Part shown: one piece after another, positions 1 to 6,722 of the stretch
Layout: every line of letters begins with the position of its first letter
How positions within the stretch are numbered: the stretch's first letter is position 1
Source: Actinomycetota bacterium
GTDB taxonomy: Bacteria > Actinomycetota > Thermoleophilia > Gaiellales > Gaiellaceae
Assembly (NCBI GenBank): GCA_013696185.1
Contig: JACCZA010000156.1
Span: 1 to 10,286, forward strand
DNA: 10,286 nt
Direction: 5' to 3'
Program-made: the position numbers and the translations under genes
The notes under the pieces: generated by a model
The model's database searches: none
What the model was told of the DNA's origin: nothing
The model's input: the letters and a program-made list of their open reading frames with translations, nothing else

Positions 1-661
1 GGTCGTGGGTGACTGCGACGACGGTGCCCCGGTACTCGGCGAGGAAGCGCTCGAGCCAGGCCACCGACTCGGCATCGAGGTGGTTCGTGGGCTCGTCGAG
101 GAGCAGCAGGTCCGGCGAGGCCAGGAGCAGGCGGCAGAGTGCGACCCGGCGGCGCTCGCCCCCCGAGAGGGTCGTCACGTCACGGTCGCCGGCGGGGACG
201 CGCAAGGCGTCCATCGCGCGGTCGAGCGCCGCGTCGAGCGCCCAGGCGTCGTGGCGGTCGATCAGCTCCTGCACCTGTCCCTGCTCGTCGAGCAGCGCGC
301 TCAGCTCGTCGTCCGACATCGGCTCCGCGAAGCGCATCGACAGCGCGTTGAAGCGGTCCAGCAGCTCGCGCAGAGGGCGGACGCCGTCCTCGACGTTGCC
401 ACGCACGTTCTTGGCCGGGTCGAGGTCCGGCTCCTGCGGGAGCAGGCCGACGGTCGCGCCCGGCGCCAGCTCGGCGACCCCGCTCGAGGGCTCCTCGAGG
501 CCCGCCATGATGCGCAGCAGGGTCGACTTGCCCGCGCCGTTCGGCCCGAGCACGCCGATCTTCGCCCCCGGCAGGAAGGAGAGCGAGATGCCCGCGAGCA
601 CCTGCCGGTCGGGCCCGTAGAACTTGTCGGCCCGGTACATCGTGAAGACGTAGTCGCTCAT
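1..661 (-). CDS. ettA: EttA, ABC-F energy-dependent translational throttle (5' part; continues off left edge)
   Basis: Translating the minus strand from the ATG at 661-659 gives 220 residues with no stop, so the C-terminal half lies beyond the left edge. The first ABC domain is complete: Walker A GPNGAGKST at residues 39-47, Q-loop LPQEP around Q76, signature LSGGE at 165-169 and Walker B LLLLDEP with catalytic Glu190. The SLSFLPGAKIGVLGPNGAGK stretch and the PTNHLDAESVAWLERFL stretch are hallmark EttA sequence. The segment between Q-loop and signature (about 95-140) has the length and charge of the EttA arm that contacts ribosomal protein L1 and tRNA. There is no transmembrane segment. The family binds the ribosomal E site and gates the first elongation steps according to ATP/ADP level. 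The family call is firm; only the start could differ slightly. There is no ribosome binding site upstream, but a TATCGT hexamer lies 8 nt before the ATG, suggesting leaderless expression. Confidence 0.95.
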   Translation of the reverse strand, partial: MSDYVFTMYRADKFYGPDRQVLAGISLSFLPGAKIGVLGPNGAGKSTLLRIMAGLEEPSSGVAELAPGATVGLLPQEPDLDPAKNVRGNVEDGVRPLRELLDRFNALSMRFAEPMSDDELSALLDEQGQVQELIDRHDAWALDAALDRAMDALRVPAGDRDVTTLSGGERRRVALCRLLLASPDLLLLDEPTNHLDAESVAWLERFLAEYRGTVVAVTHD

Positions 662-669
662 CGAGGCCG

Positions 670-675
670 ACGATA
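670..675 (-). promoter_or_regulatory. Candidate -10 element for leaderless ettA
   Basis: On the minus strand the hexamer TATCGT (TANNNT type) ends 8 nt before the ettA ATG at 661. That distance would place the transcription start at or next to the A of the start codon. No Shine-Dalgarno-like purine run occurs in the same interval, which agrees with a leaderless mRNA. The -35 region is poor, with only a GAC core about 16 nt upstream. This is inferred from spacing alone. Confidence 0.35.
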
Positions 676-730
676 CCGGTGCACCCGCCTGCGTCCCCCG
701 CCGAGCGATGCGGCACCACCGATAGGGGCG

Positions 731-758
731 TCAAGCCCATCCCCTGCAGTGCCGATGC
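731..758 (+). promoter_or_regulatory. Sigma-28 (FliA)-like promoter motif upstream of the H-NOX gene
   Basis: TCAAGCCC at 731-738 and GCCGATGC at 751-758 are separated by 12 nt. Known motility sigma factor promoters have TAAA or CTCA-type -35 sequences and GCCGAT/GCCGAA -10 sequences; the TCAA-to-GCCGAT gap here is 16 nt, within the range reported for actinobacterial FliA promoters but one longer than the E. coli consensus. A start near 765 would leave a short leader carrying GAGGAAGG at 778-785, 7 nt before the ATG at 793. The target, an H-NOX/c-di-GMP cluster, would suit a motility regulon. It could be chance in a short region. Confidence 0.42.
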
Positions 759-792
759 TCTCACTCGACCCCGGCACGAGGAAGGCCCCCCG

Positions 793-1332
793 ATGAAGGG
801 CATCATGTTCAACCTGCTCGAAGAGGTGATCTCGAGCCAGCACGACGAGGAGACGTGGGACACGGTGCTCGCCGCCGCGGGGGCGGACGGCGCGTACACC
901 TCGCTCGGCAGCTACCCCGACGACGAGTTCATGCGCCTCGTCGACATCGCCGCGCAGATGCTCGACCGGACCGCCTACGACACCCTGAGGTGGCTCGGCA
1001 GGAGGGGGTTGCCGCTCCTGGCGGAGCGGTACCCGGGTTTCTTCCAGCCGCACGCCTCGGCGGAGGCGTTCGTGCTGACGGTGAACGGGATCATCCATCC
1101 GGAGGTGCGCAAGCTCCTTCCGCGCGCGGGTGTCCCAGAGTTCGGCTACGAGCCCGGGTCGAACGGCGATCTTCGCCTCGGCTACCGCTCGCCGCGGAAG
1201 CTCTGCGCGCTCGCCGAGGGCTTCATCGAAGGTGCGGCGGACCTGTACGGGGAGCACGTCGACCTGCACCAGTCGACCTGTATGCACCGCGGCGACGAGC
1301 GGTGCGTGCTGGAGCTCAGGTTCCACCGATGA
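793..1332 (+). CDS. H-NOX (haem NO-binding, HNOB) sensor protein
   Basis: A 179-residue stand-alone H-NOX domain, full length for the family. The start is the ATG at 793: it gives the canonical MKGI N-terminus and has GAGGAAGG 7 nt upstream. His102 (in IIHPEVRKL) is the predicted proximal haem ligand. Tyr131, Ser133 and Arg135 (YRSPR) form the YxSxR motif that holds the haem propionates, and Pro115 matches the conserved haem-distorting proline; all four fall at the same numbers as in the Thermoanaerobacter protein. Residue 140 is Leu rather than the distal Tyr that stabilises O2 in that protein, so NO is the more likely ligand. Cys138, Cys163 and Cys171 resemble the zinc/redox cysteine site of Shewanella H-NOX. 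It is cytosolic. Its stop overlaps the start of the c-di-GMP enzyme gene (ATGA), so that enzyme is the probable partner, as in other H-NOX/cyclase pairs. Confidence 0.94.
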   Translation: MKGIMFNLLEEVISSQHDEETWDTVLAAAGADGAYTSLGSYPDDEFMRLVDIAAQMLDRTAYDTLRWLGRRGLPLLAERYPGFFQPHASAEAFVLTVNGIIHPEVRKLLPRAGVPEFGYEPGSNGDLRLGYRSPRKLCALAEGFIEGAADLYGEHVDLHQSTCMHRGDERCVLELRFHR

Positions 1333-3674
1333 GCCCGCCGCCCGCGCAGCGATCCCCGGTCGGCGAGAGCGAGCTCGAGCGCCTGCGTGGCCAGCTCGAG
1401 CGCGAGCGTCGCGCCCGCCGCGAGGTGGAGGAGATCGCCGAGAAGGCGACGCGTGACCTCTACGAGCGCCAGTCCGAGCTCGAGCTCCTGCACGCCGTGG
1501 CGGTCGCCGCCAACGAGGCCGCAACGGTCGAGGACGCGTTGCAGGAGGCGCTCGACCGCGTCTGCGAGCACACTGGCTGGCCGGTCGGGCACGTGTACCT
1601 GCTCGACAGCGCGAGCGGCGCCCTGAAGCCGTCGAGCATCTGGCACCTGGGCGAGCCGCGCGAGTGCTTCGAGCCGTTCCGGCACGCGACCGAGAGCACG
1701 ATCCTTGCGCGCGGGGTGGGCCTGCCCGGCCGCGTGCTCGAGAGCGGAAGCCCCGCCTGGGTCGCCGACCTCCAAGGCGAGCCCGGCTTCCCGCGTGCAC
1801 GCGTGGCCGCGGACACCGGCGTCCGTGCGGGCTTCGCCTTTCCGGTCTCGACGCAGGCCGGGGTCGTCGCCGTGCTCGAGTTCTTCGCGCGCGAGGCGGC
1901 CCAGCCGGACCGTGGCCTGCTCGAGCGGATGGCCCGGGTCGGCACGCAGCTTCGCCAGGTCGTCGAGCGCAAGCAGGGCGAGGACGAGCTGCGGCGACTC
2001 AGCCGACAGAACGAGCTCCTGCTCGACGCGGCCGGCGAGGGCATCTACGGCCTCGACGCGGACGGACGGGCGACGTTCGTCAACCCGGCTGCGGCGCGCA
2101 TGCTCGGGGGCCGCCCGGCCGATCTCGTCGGCAGGCACGCGCACGAGCTCGTGCACGGCGCCTCGACGCGACACGCGGCCGACGAATGTCGCACCCTTCG
2201 GGCGCTCCGCGAGGCTGAGGTGCAGCGCGTGGAGAACGACGTCTTCGTCGGCGCCGACGGCGAGAGCTTCCCCGTCGCCTACATCGCGACGCCGCTGCTC
2301 GAGGGCGCGGAGGTCGTGGGCGCAGTCGTCACCTTCAACGACGTCTCCGAGCGCAAGCGCGTCGAGGGGCAGCTGCAGTACCTCGCTGACCACGATGCGC
2401 TGACGGGTCTCTACAACCGCCGTCGCTTCGAGGAGGAGGTGCTCGCGCACGTCGACCAGGCGGCCCGCTACGGCACGAGCGGCGCCATCCTGACGCTCGA
2501 CCTCGACGACTTCAAGTACGTCAACGACACCTTCGGTCACGCGGCCGGCGACGCGGTCGTCCGCGGCGTGGCCGACCTCCTGCGCGGCAACCTGCGTACG
2601 AGCGACCTGATCGCGCGCCTCGGCGGTGACGAGTTCGCCGTCCTCCTGCGCCAGGTCGACCTCGCCGGCGCCCGCGTCGTCGCCGAGGACCTGCGCGAGC
2701 GGGTGCGCCGCTTCCCGCTCGGGACGGGTGGAGCGCCGCTGCGCGTCACGACGAGCATCGGACTCACCGCCGTCGGGGATCGCCAGGTGACCGGACAGGA
2801 GCTGCTCGTCGAGGCGGACGTCGCGCTCTACGAGGCGAAGGAGGGCGGGCGCGACGCCGTCGGCGTGTACGCCCCGGGCGAGGGCAGGAGGGGTGGCTTG
2901 CAGGTCTCGCTGCCGTGGGTGGAGCGGATCAGGGGCGCCCTCGAGCAGGGTCGCTTCGTCCTCTACGAGCAGCCGATCGTCGACCTGCAGACGGGCCGCA
3001 TCTCCCAGCACGAGCTGCTGCTGCGGATGCGGGAGGAGGACGGCACGATCTTGGCCCCCGAAGTGTTCTTGCCGATCGCCGAGCGCTTCGGGCTCATCGG
3101 CGCGATCGACCGCTGGGTGATCGGCGAGGCGATCCGCCTGTGCGGCGAGCCGCGGGCGATCGACCTGCCGTTCGAGATCAACCTCTCCGGCAGGTCGCTC
3201 GGGGATCCCGAGCTGCTCGAGTACATCGAGCGGCAGATCCTCGCCGGCGCGGTCGACCCGGCGAGCCTCGTGTTCGAGATCACGGAGACCGCCGCGATCG
3301 CGAACATGGACGAGGCGCAGCGCTTCGCCTACCGGCTGGCCGGCCTCGGCTGCCGCTTCGCGCTCGACGACTTCGGCGCCGGCTTCGGCTCCTTCTCGTA
3401 CCTGAAGTACCTGCCGCTCGACATGCTCAAGATCGACGGCGACTTCATCGCGCACCTGCCCGAGAGCCCGATCGACCAGCGGATGGTGCGGGCGATGGTC
3501 GAGGTCGCGCGCGGGCTCGGCCTCCAGACGATCGCCGAGTTCGTCGGCAATGCGGACACGGTGCGGCTGCTGCGCGACTACGGGGTCGACTACGGCCAGG
3601 GCTTTCACCTCGGGCGGCCGCGGCCGGTCTCGGAGTTGATGGCCACCTCGAGCCGTATAGCCTCGGAGGTCTGA
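1329..3674 (+). CDS. GAF-PAS-GGDEF-EAL c-di-GMP cyclase/phosphodiesterase
   Basis: A 781-residue soluble protein with no transmembrane segment. The order is: an Arg/Glu-rich coiled coil (about 13-55), a GAF domain (about 60-210), a PAS domain (about 228-344), GGDEF (about 350-510) and EAL (about 525-770). GGDEF is intact at 432-436, with an RTSD inhibitory I-site at 423-426, exactly five residues before it. The EAL signature is ELL (562-564), a variant also found in active enzymes. Other catalytic-side motifs are present: INLS, FEITET, DDFG at 680-683, LKID, TIAE and the QGF near the end. By family knowledge it should make and/or degrade c-di-GMP; which activity dominates cannot be read from sequence. 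The start ATG at 1329 overlaps the H-NOX stop (ATGA), implying translational coupling, so H-NOX is the likely regulator, perhaps through the coiled coil or GAF. The stop at 3672-3674 touches the ATPase reading frame. Confidence 0.94.
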   Translation: MSPPPAQRSPVGESELERLRGQLERERRARREVEEIAEKATRDLYERQSELELLHAVAVAANEAATVEDALQEALDRVCEHTGWPVGHVYLLDSASGALKPSSIWHLGEPRECFEPFRHATESTILARGVGLPGRVLESGSPAWVADLQGEPGFPRARVAADTGVRAGFAFPVSTQAGVVAVLEFFAREAAQPDRGLLERMARVGTQLRQVVERKQGEDELRRLSRQNELLLDAAGEGIYGLDADGRATFVNPAAARMLGGRPADLVGRHAHELVHGASTRHAADECRTLRALREAEVQRVENDVFVGADGESFPVAYIATPLLEGAEVVGAVVTFNDVSERKRVEGQLQYLADHDALTGLYNRRRFEEEVLAHVDQAARYGTSGAILTLDLDDFKYVNDTFGHAAGDAVVRGVADLLRGNLRTSDLIARLGGDEFAVLLRQVDLAGARVVAEDLRERVRRFPLGTGGAPLRVTTSIGLTAVGDRQVTGQELLVEADVALYEAKEGGRDAVGVYAPGEGRRGGLQVSLPWVERIRGALEQGRFVLYEQPIVDLQTGRISQHELLLRMREEDGTILAPEVFLPIAERFGLIGAIDRWVIGEAIRLCGEPRAIDLPFEINLSGRSLGDPELLEYIERQILAGAVDPASLVFEITETAAIANMDEAQRFAYRLAGLGCRFALDDFGAGFGSFSYLKYLPLDMLKIDGDFIAHLPESPIDQRMVRAMVEVARGLGLQTIAEFVGNADTVRLLRDYGVDYGQGFHLGRPRPVSELMATSSRIASEV

Positions 3675-6001
3675 CCGGAGCCGCGACCGAGGCGAGGGTT
3701 GCGACGGGCCTCAGCGAGGCCGAGGCCGCGCGACGCCTCGCGGAGCGGGGTCCGGTCGAGCCACCGGCGACCAGCCGCTCCACGGCGAGCATCGTTCGCG
3801 CGAACCTGCTCACCGTCTTCAACCTCATCCTCGCGGTGTTCGGCGCCCTCACGCTCGCCTTCGGGGACTGGCGCGACGCGATCTTCCTCTTCATCCTGCT
3901 CGCGAACTCGGGTATCGGGATCGCGCAGGAGCTGCGGGCGAAGCGCGCCCTCGACCGCCTCGCAGCGCTCGTGGCGCCGCGGGCGAGCGTCGTGCGCGAC
4001 GGCAACCCGCGCGAGGTCGCCGTCGAGGAGGTCGTCCCCGGCGATCTCCTGCGCCTGGCCGCCGGCGACCAGGTCGTGGCGGACGGGCGGCTGACGCAGA
4101 GCTTCGGGCTCGCGCTCGACGAGTCGATCCTGAGCGGAGAGGCCCAGCCGGTCGTGCGCACGGTGGGCGACGAGGTCCAGTCGGGCTCGTTCGCGGTCGA
4201 GGGCGCGGGCTCCTACACGGTGACCGCGGTCGGCTCCGAGAGCTACGCGGGTCGGATCACCGGAGAGGCGCGCGAGTTCCGCCACCCCCGCTCCCCGCTC
4301 GAGCTGACGCTGAACCGGCTCCTCCTGGCGCTCGTCGTCGTGCTCGCGCCGCTCGCCCTCGTGCTCGGCTTCGCGCTCTGGGAGCGGGACGCCTCGATCC
4401 GGGAGGCCGTCACGACCGCCGTCGCAGGCGCTGTCACGCTCATCCCCGAAGGCCTGATCCTGCTTGCCGCGCTGACCTACGCAGCGGCCTCGACGCGCAT
4501 GGCCCGGCGGGGAGCGCTCGCCCAGCAGCTGAACGCCGTCGAGTCGCTCGCCTCGGTCGACGTCATCTGTCTCGACAAGACGGGCACCCTGACCGAGGCG
4601 GGGCTGCGCGTGACGGGCCTCGAGCCGGCGGCCGGCGTGACGCGGGAGGAGCTCGCGCGCCGGCTCGGCGGCTACGCGGCCGCCTCCCCGACACGGAACG
4701 GCACGCTCGAGGCGATCGCGGAGGCCTTCGGCGCGCCGCCCGCCGAGCTGCCTTCCGGGCACGTCCCGTTCTCCTCGCGGTGGCGCTGGAGCGCCCTCTC
4801 GCTCGGCGGCGAGAGCCTCGTGCTCGGCGCGCCGGAGCTGTTCCCGCTCGGCGGGCTCGCTGCGGCGGCGACCCGCGAGTCCCGCTCCGGACGCCGCGTG
4901 GTCGCTCTCGGGCGCTCGCCCGCGGGGCTCGACGCGGACGGGACGCTGCCCGACGGCCTGGTGGCGCTCGGGCTCGTCTATCTCGGGGAGGAGCTGCGGC
5001 CGGACACGCGCCGGACCGTGCAGTTCCTGCGCGACGAGGGGATCGAGCTCAAGGTGATCTCGGGAGACGCGCCGGAGACGGTCGCCGCGATCGCCCGCGA
5101 CGCCGGGATCGCGGTCGAGCGCGTCGCCGACGGCAGCTCGGGCGGGGAGCCGGATCTCGCGGCGACCGTGGTGGGGCGGATCTCGCCCGAGGGCAAGCGG
5201 CGCTTCGTCGAGGGCCTGCGCGACGAGGGGCGCTACGTGGCGATGGTCGGCGACGGCGTCAACGACGTGCCCGCGCTCAAGGCCGCGCGGCTCGGGATCG
5301 CGCAGGGTACGGGCTCGCAGATGGCCCGCAGCGTCGCGGACGTGGTGCTCGTGCGCGGCGACTTCGCTGCGGTGCCGGCGATGGTCGCAGAGGGGCGGAA
5401 CATCCTGCGCAACGTCCAGCGCGTGACGAAGCTGTTCGTCGCGAAGTCGGCCTTCGCCGCCTTCCTCATCCTCTCGATCGGCCTGACCGAGACCGAGTAC
5501 CCGCTCCTGCCGCGCCATCTCACCCTCGCGGCCGGCCTGACGATCGGGATCCCCTCGTTCTTCCTCGCGCTCGCGCCGAGTGCGGGGCCGTGGCAGGCGC
5601 CGAGGTTCCTGCGCGAGGTGGCGCGCTTCGCCATCCCGGCCGGGACCGCCGCCGGTCTCGGCGTGCTCTCGGCGTACCTGTTCTCGCTCAACGTCGTCGA
5701 CCTCCCGCTCGTGGAGGCCCGCACGGTGGCGACGACGGTGCTCGTCGCCGTCGGGCTCTATCTCGTGCTCGCACTCGAGGCCGCCGGTCGCCGTCGCGGC
5801 GTCGCGGTCAGCGCGCTCTGCGTGGCGCTCTTCGCCCTCTTCGCGGCAGTGCTCGCCTGGCACGCGTCGCGCGCGTTCTTCGAGCTCGCCGTGCCCGGAG
5901 CATGGGGCGTCGTCGCGGCGCTTGGAGGGACCGCCCTCGCGATCTCGGGGCTGGCGCTGACGGACGAGCGCTTCGTGCCGCAGCTCCGGGTGCGAGTCTG
6001 A
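3671..6001 (+). CDS. ctpE: CtpE-like P-type cation (probably Ca2+) ATPase; start codon unclear
   Basis: About 776 residues numbered from CTG 3671. The parts are: an N-terminal stretch beginning GLSEAEAARRL, TM1 (about 45-64) and TM2 (66-88), an actuator domain with LSGE at 154-157, TM3 (about 217-237), TM4 with PEGL at 259-262, phosphorylation motif DKTGT with Asp302, a short nucleotide-binding domain, the hinge GDGVND at 527-532, and six C-terminal membrane segments. The TIGIPSFFLALAPS stretch and the overall layout match mycobacterial CtpE, a plasma-membrane calcium uptake ATPase; the calcium specificity here is inferred. No in-frame ATG, GTG or TTG exists between codons deep inside the preceding gene and GTG 3836, which lies within TM1. 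CTG 3671, overlapping the upstream TGA as CTGA and preceded directly by GGAGGT, or GTT 3698, are the remaining choices. The true start is therefore uncertain, although the family call is firm. Confidence 0.88.
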   Translation: MTGAATEARVATGLSEAEAARRLAERGPVEPPATSRSTASIVRANLLTVFNLILAVFGALTLAFGDWRDAIFLFILLANSGIGIAQELRAKRALDRLAALVAPRASVVRDGNPREVAVEEVVPGDLLRLAAGDQVVADGRLTQSFGLALDESILSGEAQPVVRTVGDEVQSGSFAVEGAGSYTVTAVGSESYAGRITGEAREFRHPRSPLELTLNRLLLALVVVLAPLALVLGFALWERDASIREAVTTAVAGAVTLIPEGLILLAALTYAAASTRMARRGALAQQLNAVESLASVDVICLDKTGTLTEAGLRVTGLEPAAGVTREELARRLGGYAAASPTRNGTLEAIAEAFGAPPAELPSGHVPFSSRWRWSALSLGGESLVLGAPELFPLGGLAAAATRESRSGRRVVALGRSPAGLDADGTLPDGLVALGLVYLGEELRPDTRRTVQFLRDEGIELKVISGDAPETVAAIARDAGIAVERVADGSSGGEPDLAATVVGRISPEGKRRFVEGLRDEGRYVAMVGDGVNDVPALKAARLGIAQGTGSQMARSVADVVLVRGDFAAVPAMVAEGRNILRNVQRVTKLFVAKSAFAAFLILSIGLTETEYPLLPRHLTLAAGLTIGIPSFFLALAPSAGPWQAPRFLREVARFAIPAGTAAGLGVLSAYLFSLNVVDLPLVEARTVATTVLVAVGLYLVLALEAAGRRRGVAVSALCVALFALFAAVLAWHASRAFFELAVPGAWGVVAALGGTALAISGLALTDERFVPQLRVRV

Positions 6002-6031
6002 AGCGGACAGGCCCGCGTTTGGCCGTCCGCT
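6002..6031 (+). terminator. Hairpin after the ATPase gene, probable terminator without a U tract
   Basis: AGCGGAC at 6002-6008 pairs with GTCCGCT at 6025-6031, and inner GGCC (6010-6013) pairs with GGCC (6021-6024), leaving one bulged A and a 7-nt loop. This gives about 11 base pairs beginning one base after the ATPase stop. No T run follows, so it is either a U-less terminator of the kind proposed for actinobacteria or an mRNA-stabilising 3' stem. The position supports the end of the H-NOX/c-di-GMP/ATPase operon here. Confidence 0.55.
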
Positions 6032-6097
6032 CGGCGGGGTAGTGGGACGCGGGTACAGGGCACGGGGGGCGTGCCGAGGGACTGGGGGGTCCAACGT

Positions 6098-6673
6098 ATG
6101 AGACGAGCGTTCCTGGGCGGCCTGGTGGCGCTCTTCCTGTGCAGCGCCGTTTCCGCCGCGACCGTCGAGCGCTCGTTTCCGGCCCGGGACGCCTGGGTCG
6201 ACGTGCGCGGGACGATCGTGAGCTGCAGCTGGCAGCGCAATCGCGTGGAGTTCGTCTCCTGCGACCTCCGCGGCGCCGGCGACAGGTTCGCGGCGACGAT
6301 CAGCAACGAGGGGGTGGCCGTGTTCCGCTTCACGGACGGGCGGAGCACGCGGCTCGTCGCCGAGTGGCGCCACGCCTCCCAGGCCACGAGCGCCGCAGCC
6401 GAGGGACCGTCGCGGTCGGCAGCCTCCGAGCACCGGCCGAGCGCCGCGAGCTACGCGTTCCCCCTCTCCGGGAGCTACCTGCGCGTGCCCGGCACGTCGA
6501 TCGGTTGCGCAGCCGGTTCGCTGCAGGCGCGGAAGCTCGCGATCTGCCACCTGCAGGACGCTGCGGGCCGCTACGCCTTCGCGCTCGGGGAGACCTACGT
6601 CACGGTGCTTCGCTTCCCTGCAGGCGGGGAGCGCCCCGTCGTCGTCTGGGGACGCAGGCAGCCGGCGTCGTAG
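6098..6673 (+). CDS. Secreted protein with two copies of a two-cysteine repeat, unknown function
   Basis: This 191-residue protein is not one I recognise. The ATG at 6098 follows a GGGGGGT run by about 8 nt and yields a clean signal peptide: MRR, a hydrophobic core from about residue 5 to 17, then a signal peptidase I-like AVSA-A site near residue 20. The Cys at 15 is preceded by LFL, so it is not a convincing lipobox. The mature part holds two similar units: about 31-92 and 123-186. Both contain a GT-x(2-4)-C start, a second Cys 12 or 13 residues later (Cys43/Cys55 and Cys137/Cys150), a GxR/GDRF/A-F core, a V-x-V-[FL]-RF strand and end in a V-x-W-x-R. A Ser/Ala/Glu-rich linker (about 93-120) joins them. 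Each unit probably forms a small beta domain with its own disulfide outside the cytoplasm. A GTG at 6071 would add nine residues and spoil the signal peptide. It probably has its own transcript, since a hairpin precedes it. Confidence 0.85.
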   Translation: MRRAFLGGLVALFLCSAVSAATVERSFPARDAWVDVRGTIVSCSWQRNRVEFVSCDLRGAGDRFAATISNEGVAVFRFTDGRSTRLVAEWRHASQATSAAAEGPSRSAASEHRPSAASYAFPLSGSYLRVPGTSIGCAAGSLQARKLAICHLQDAAGRYAFALGETYVTVLRFPAGGERPVVVWGRRQPAS

Positions 6674-6710
6674 CCGGCCCCGCGCATCCGGGCCGAGACG
6701 ATCGGAGCGG

Positions 6711-6716
6711 TACCAT
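6711..6716 (+). promoter_or_regulatory. Candidate -10 element for leaderless sufS
   Basis: TACCAT (TANNNT type) ends 6 nt before the sufS ATG at 6723, so transcription would start at or beside the A of the start codon. The -35 region about 17 nt upstream (around 6688-6693) is not recognisable. A GGAG at 6704-6707 is 15 nt from the sufS ATG, too far to serve it well, which favours a leaderless start. The same arrangement appears at ettA. Confidence 0.45.
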
Positions 6717-6722
6717 GGCGCT

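Noticed and set aside
679..792. Upstream in-frame start for H-NOX at 679
   Set aside because: The added residues resemble no H-NOX; ATG 793 has a good ribosome binding site and gives the conserved MKGI start with His102 in the family position.
5..796. Plus-strand open frames over 5-796
   Set aside because: They lie antisense to EttA, whose Walker A, signature and Walker B motifs are unambiguous on the minus strand.
1182..3608. An 808-codon open frame on the minus strand opposite the GGDEF-EAL gene
   Set aside because: Composition is low in complexity (Asp, Arg, Glu, Val, Leu) with no recognisable motif, while the plus strand holds four clear domains.
2915..3670. Extension of the ATPase frame upstream to GTG 2915
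   Set aside because: The extra 252 codons are Arg/Ala/Pro-rich out-of-frame sequence of the EAL domain and would precede the normal P-type ATPase N-terminus.
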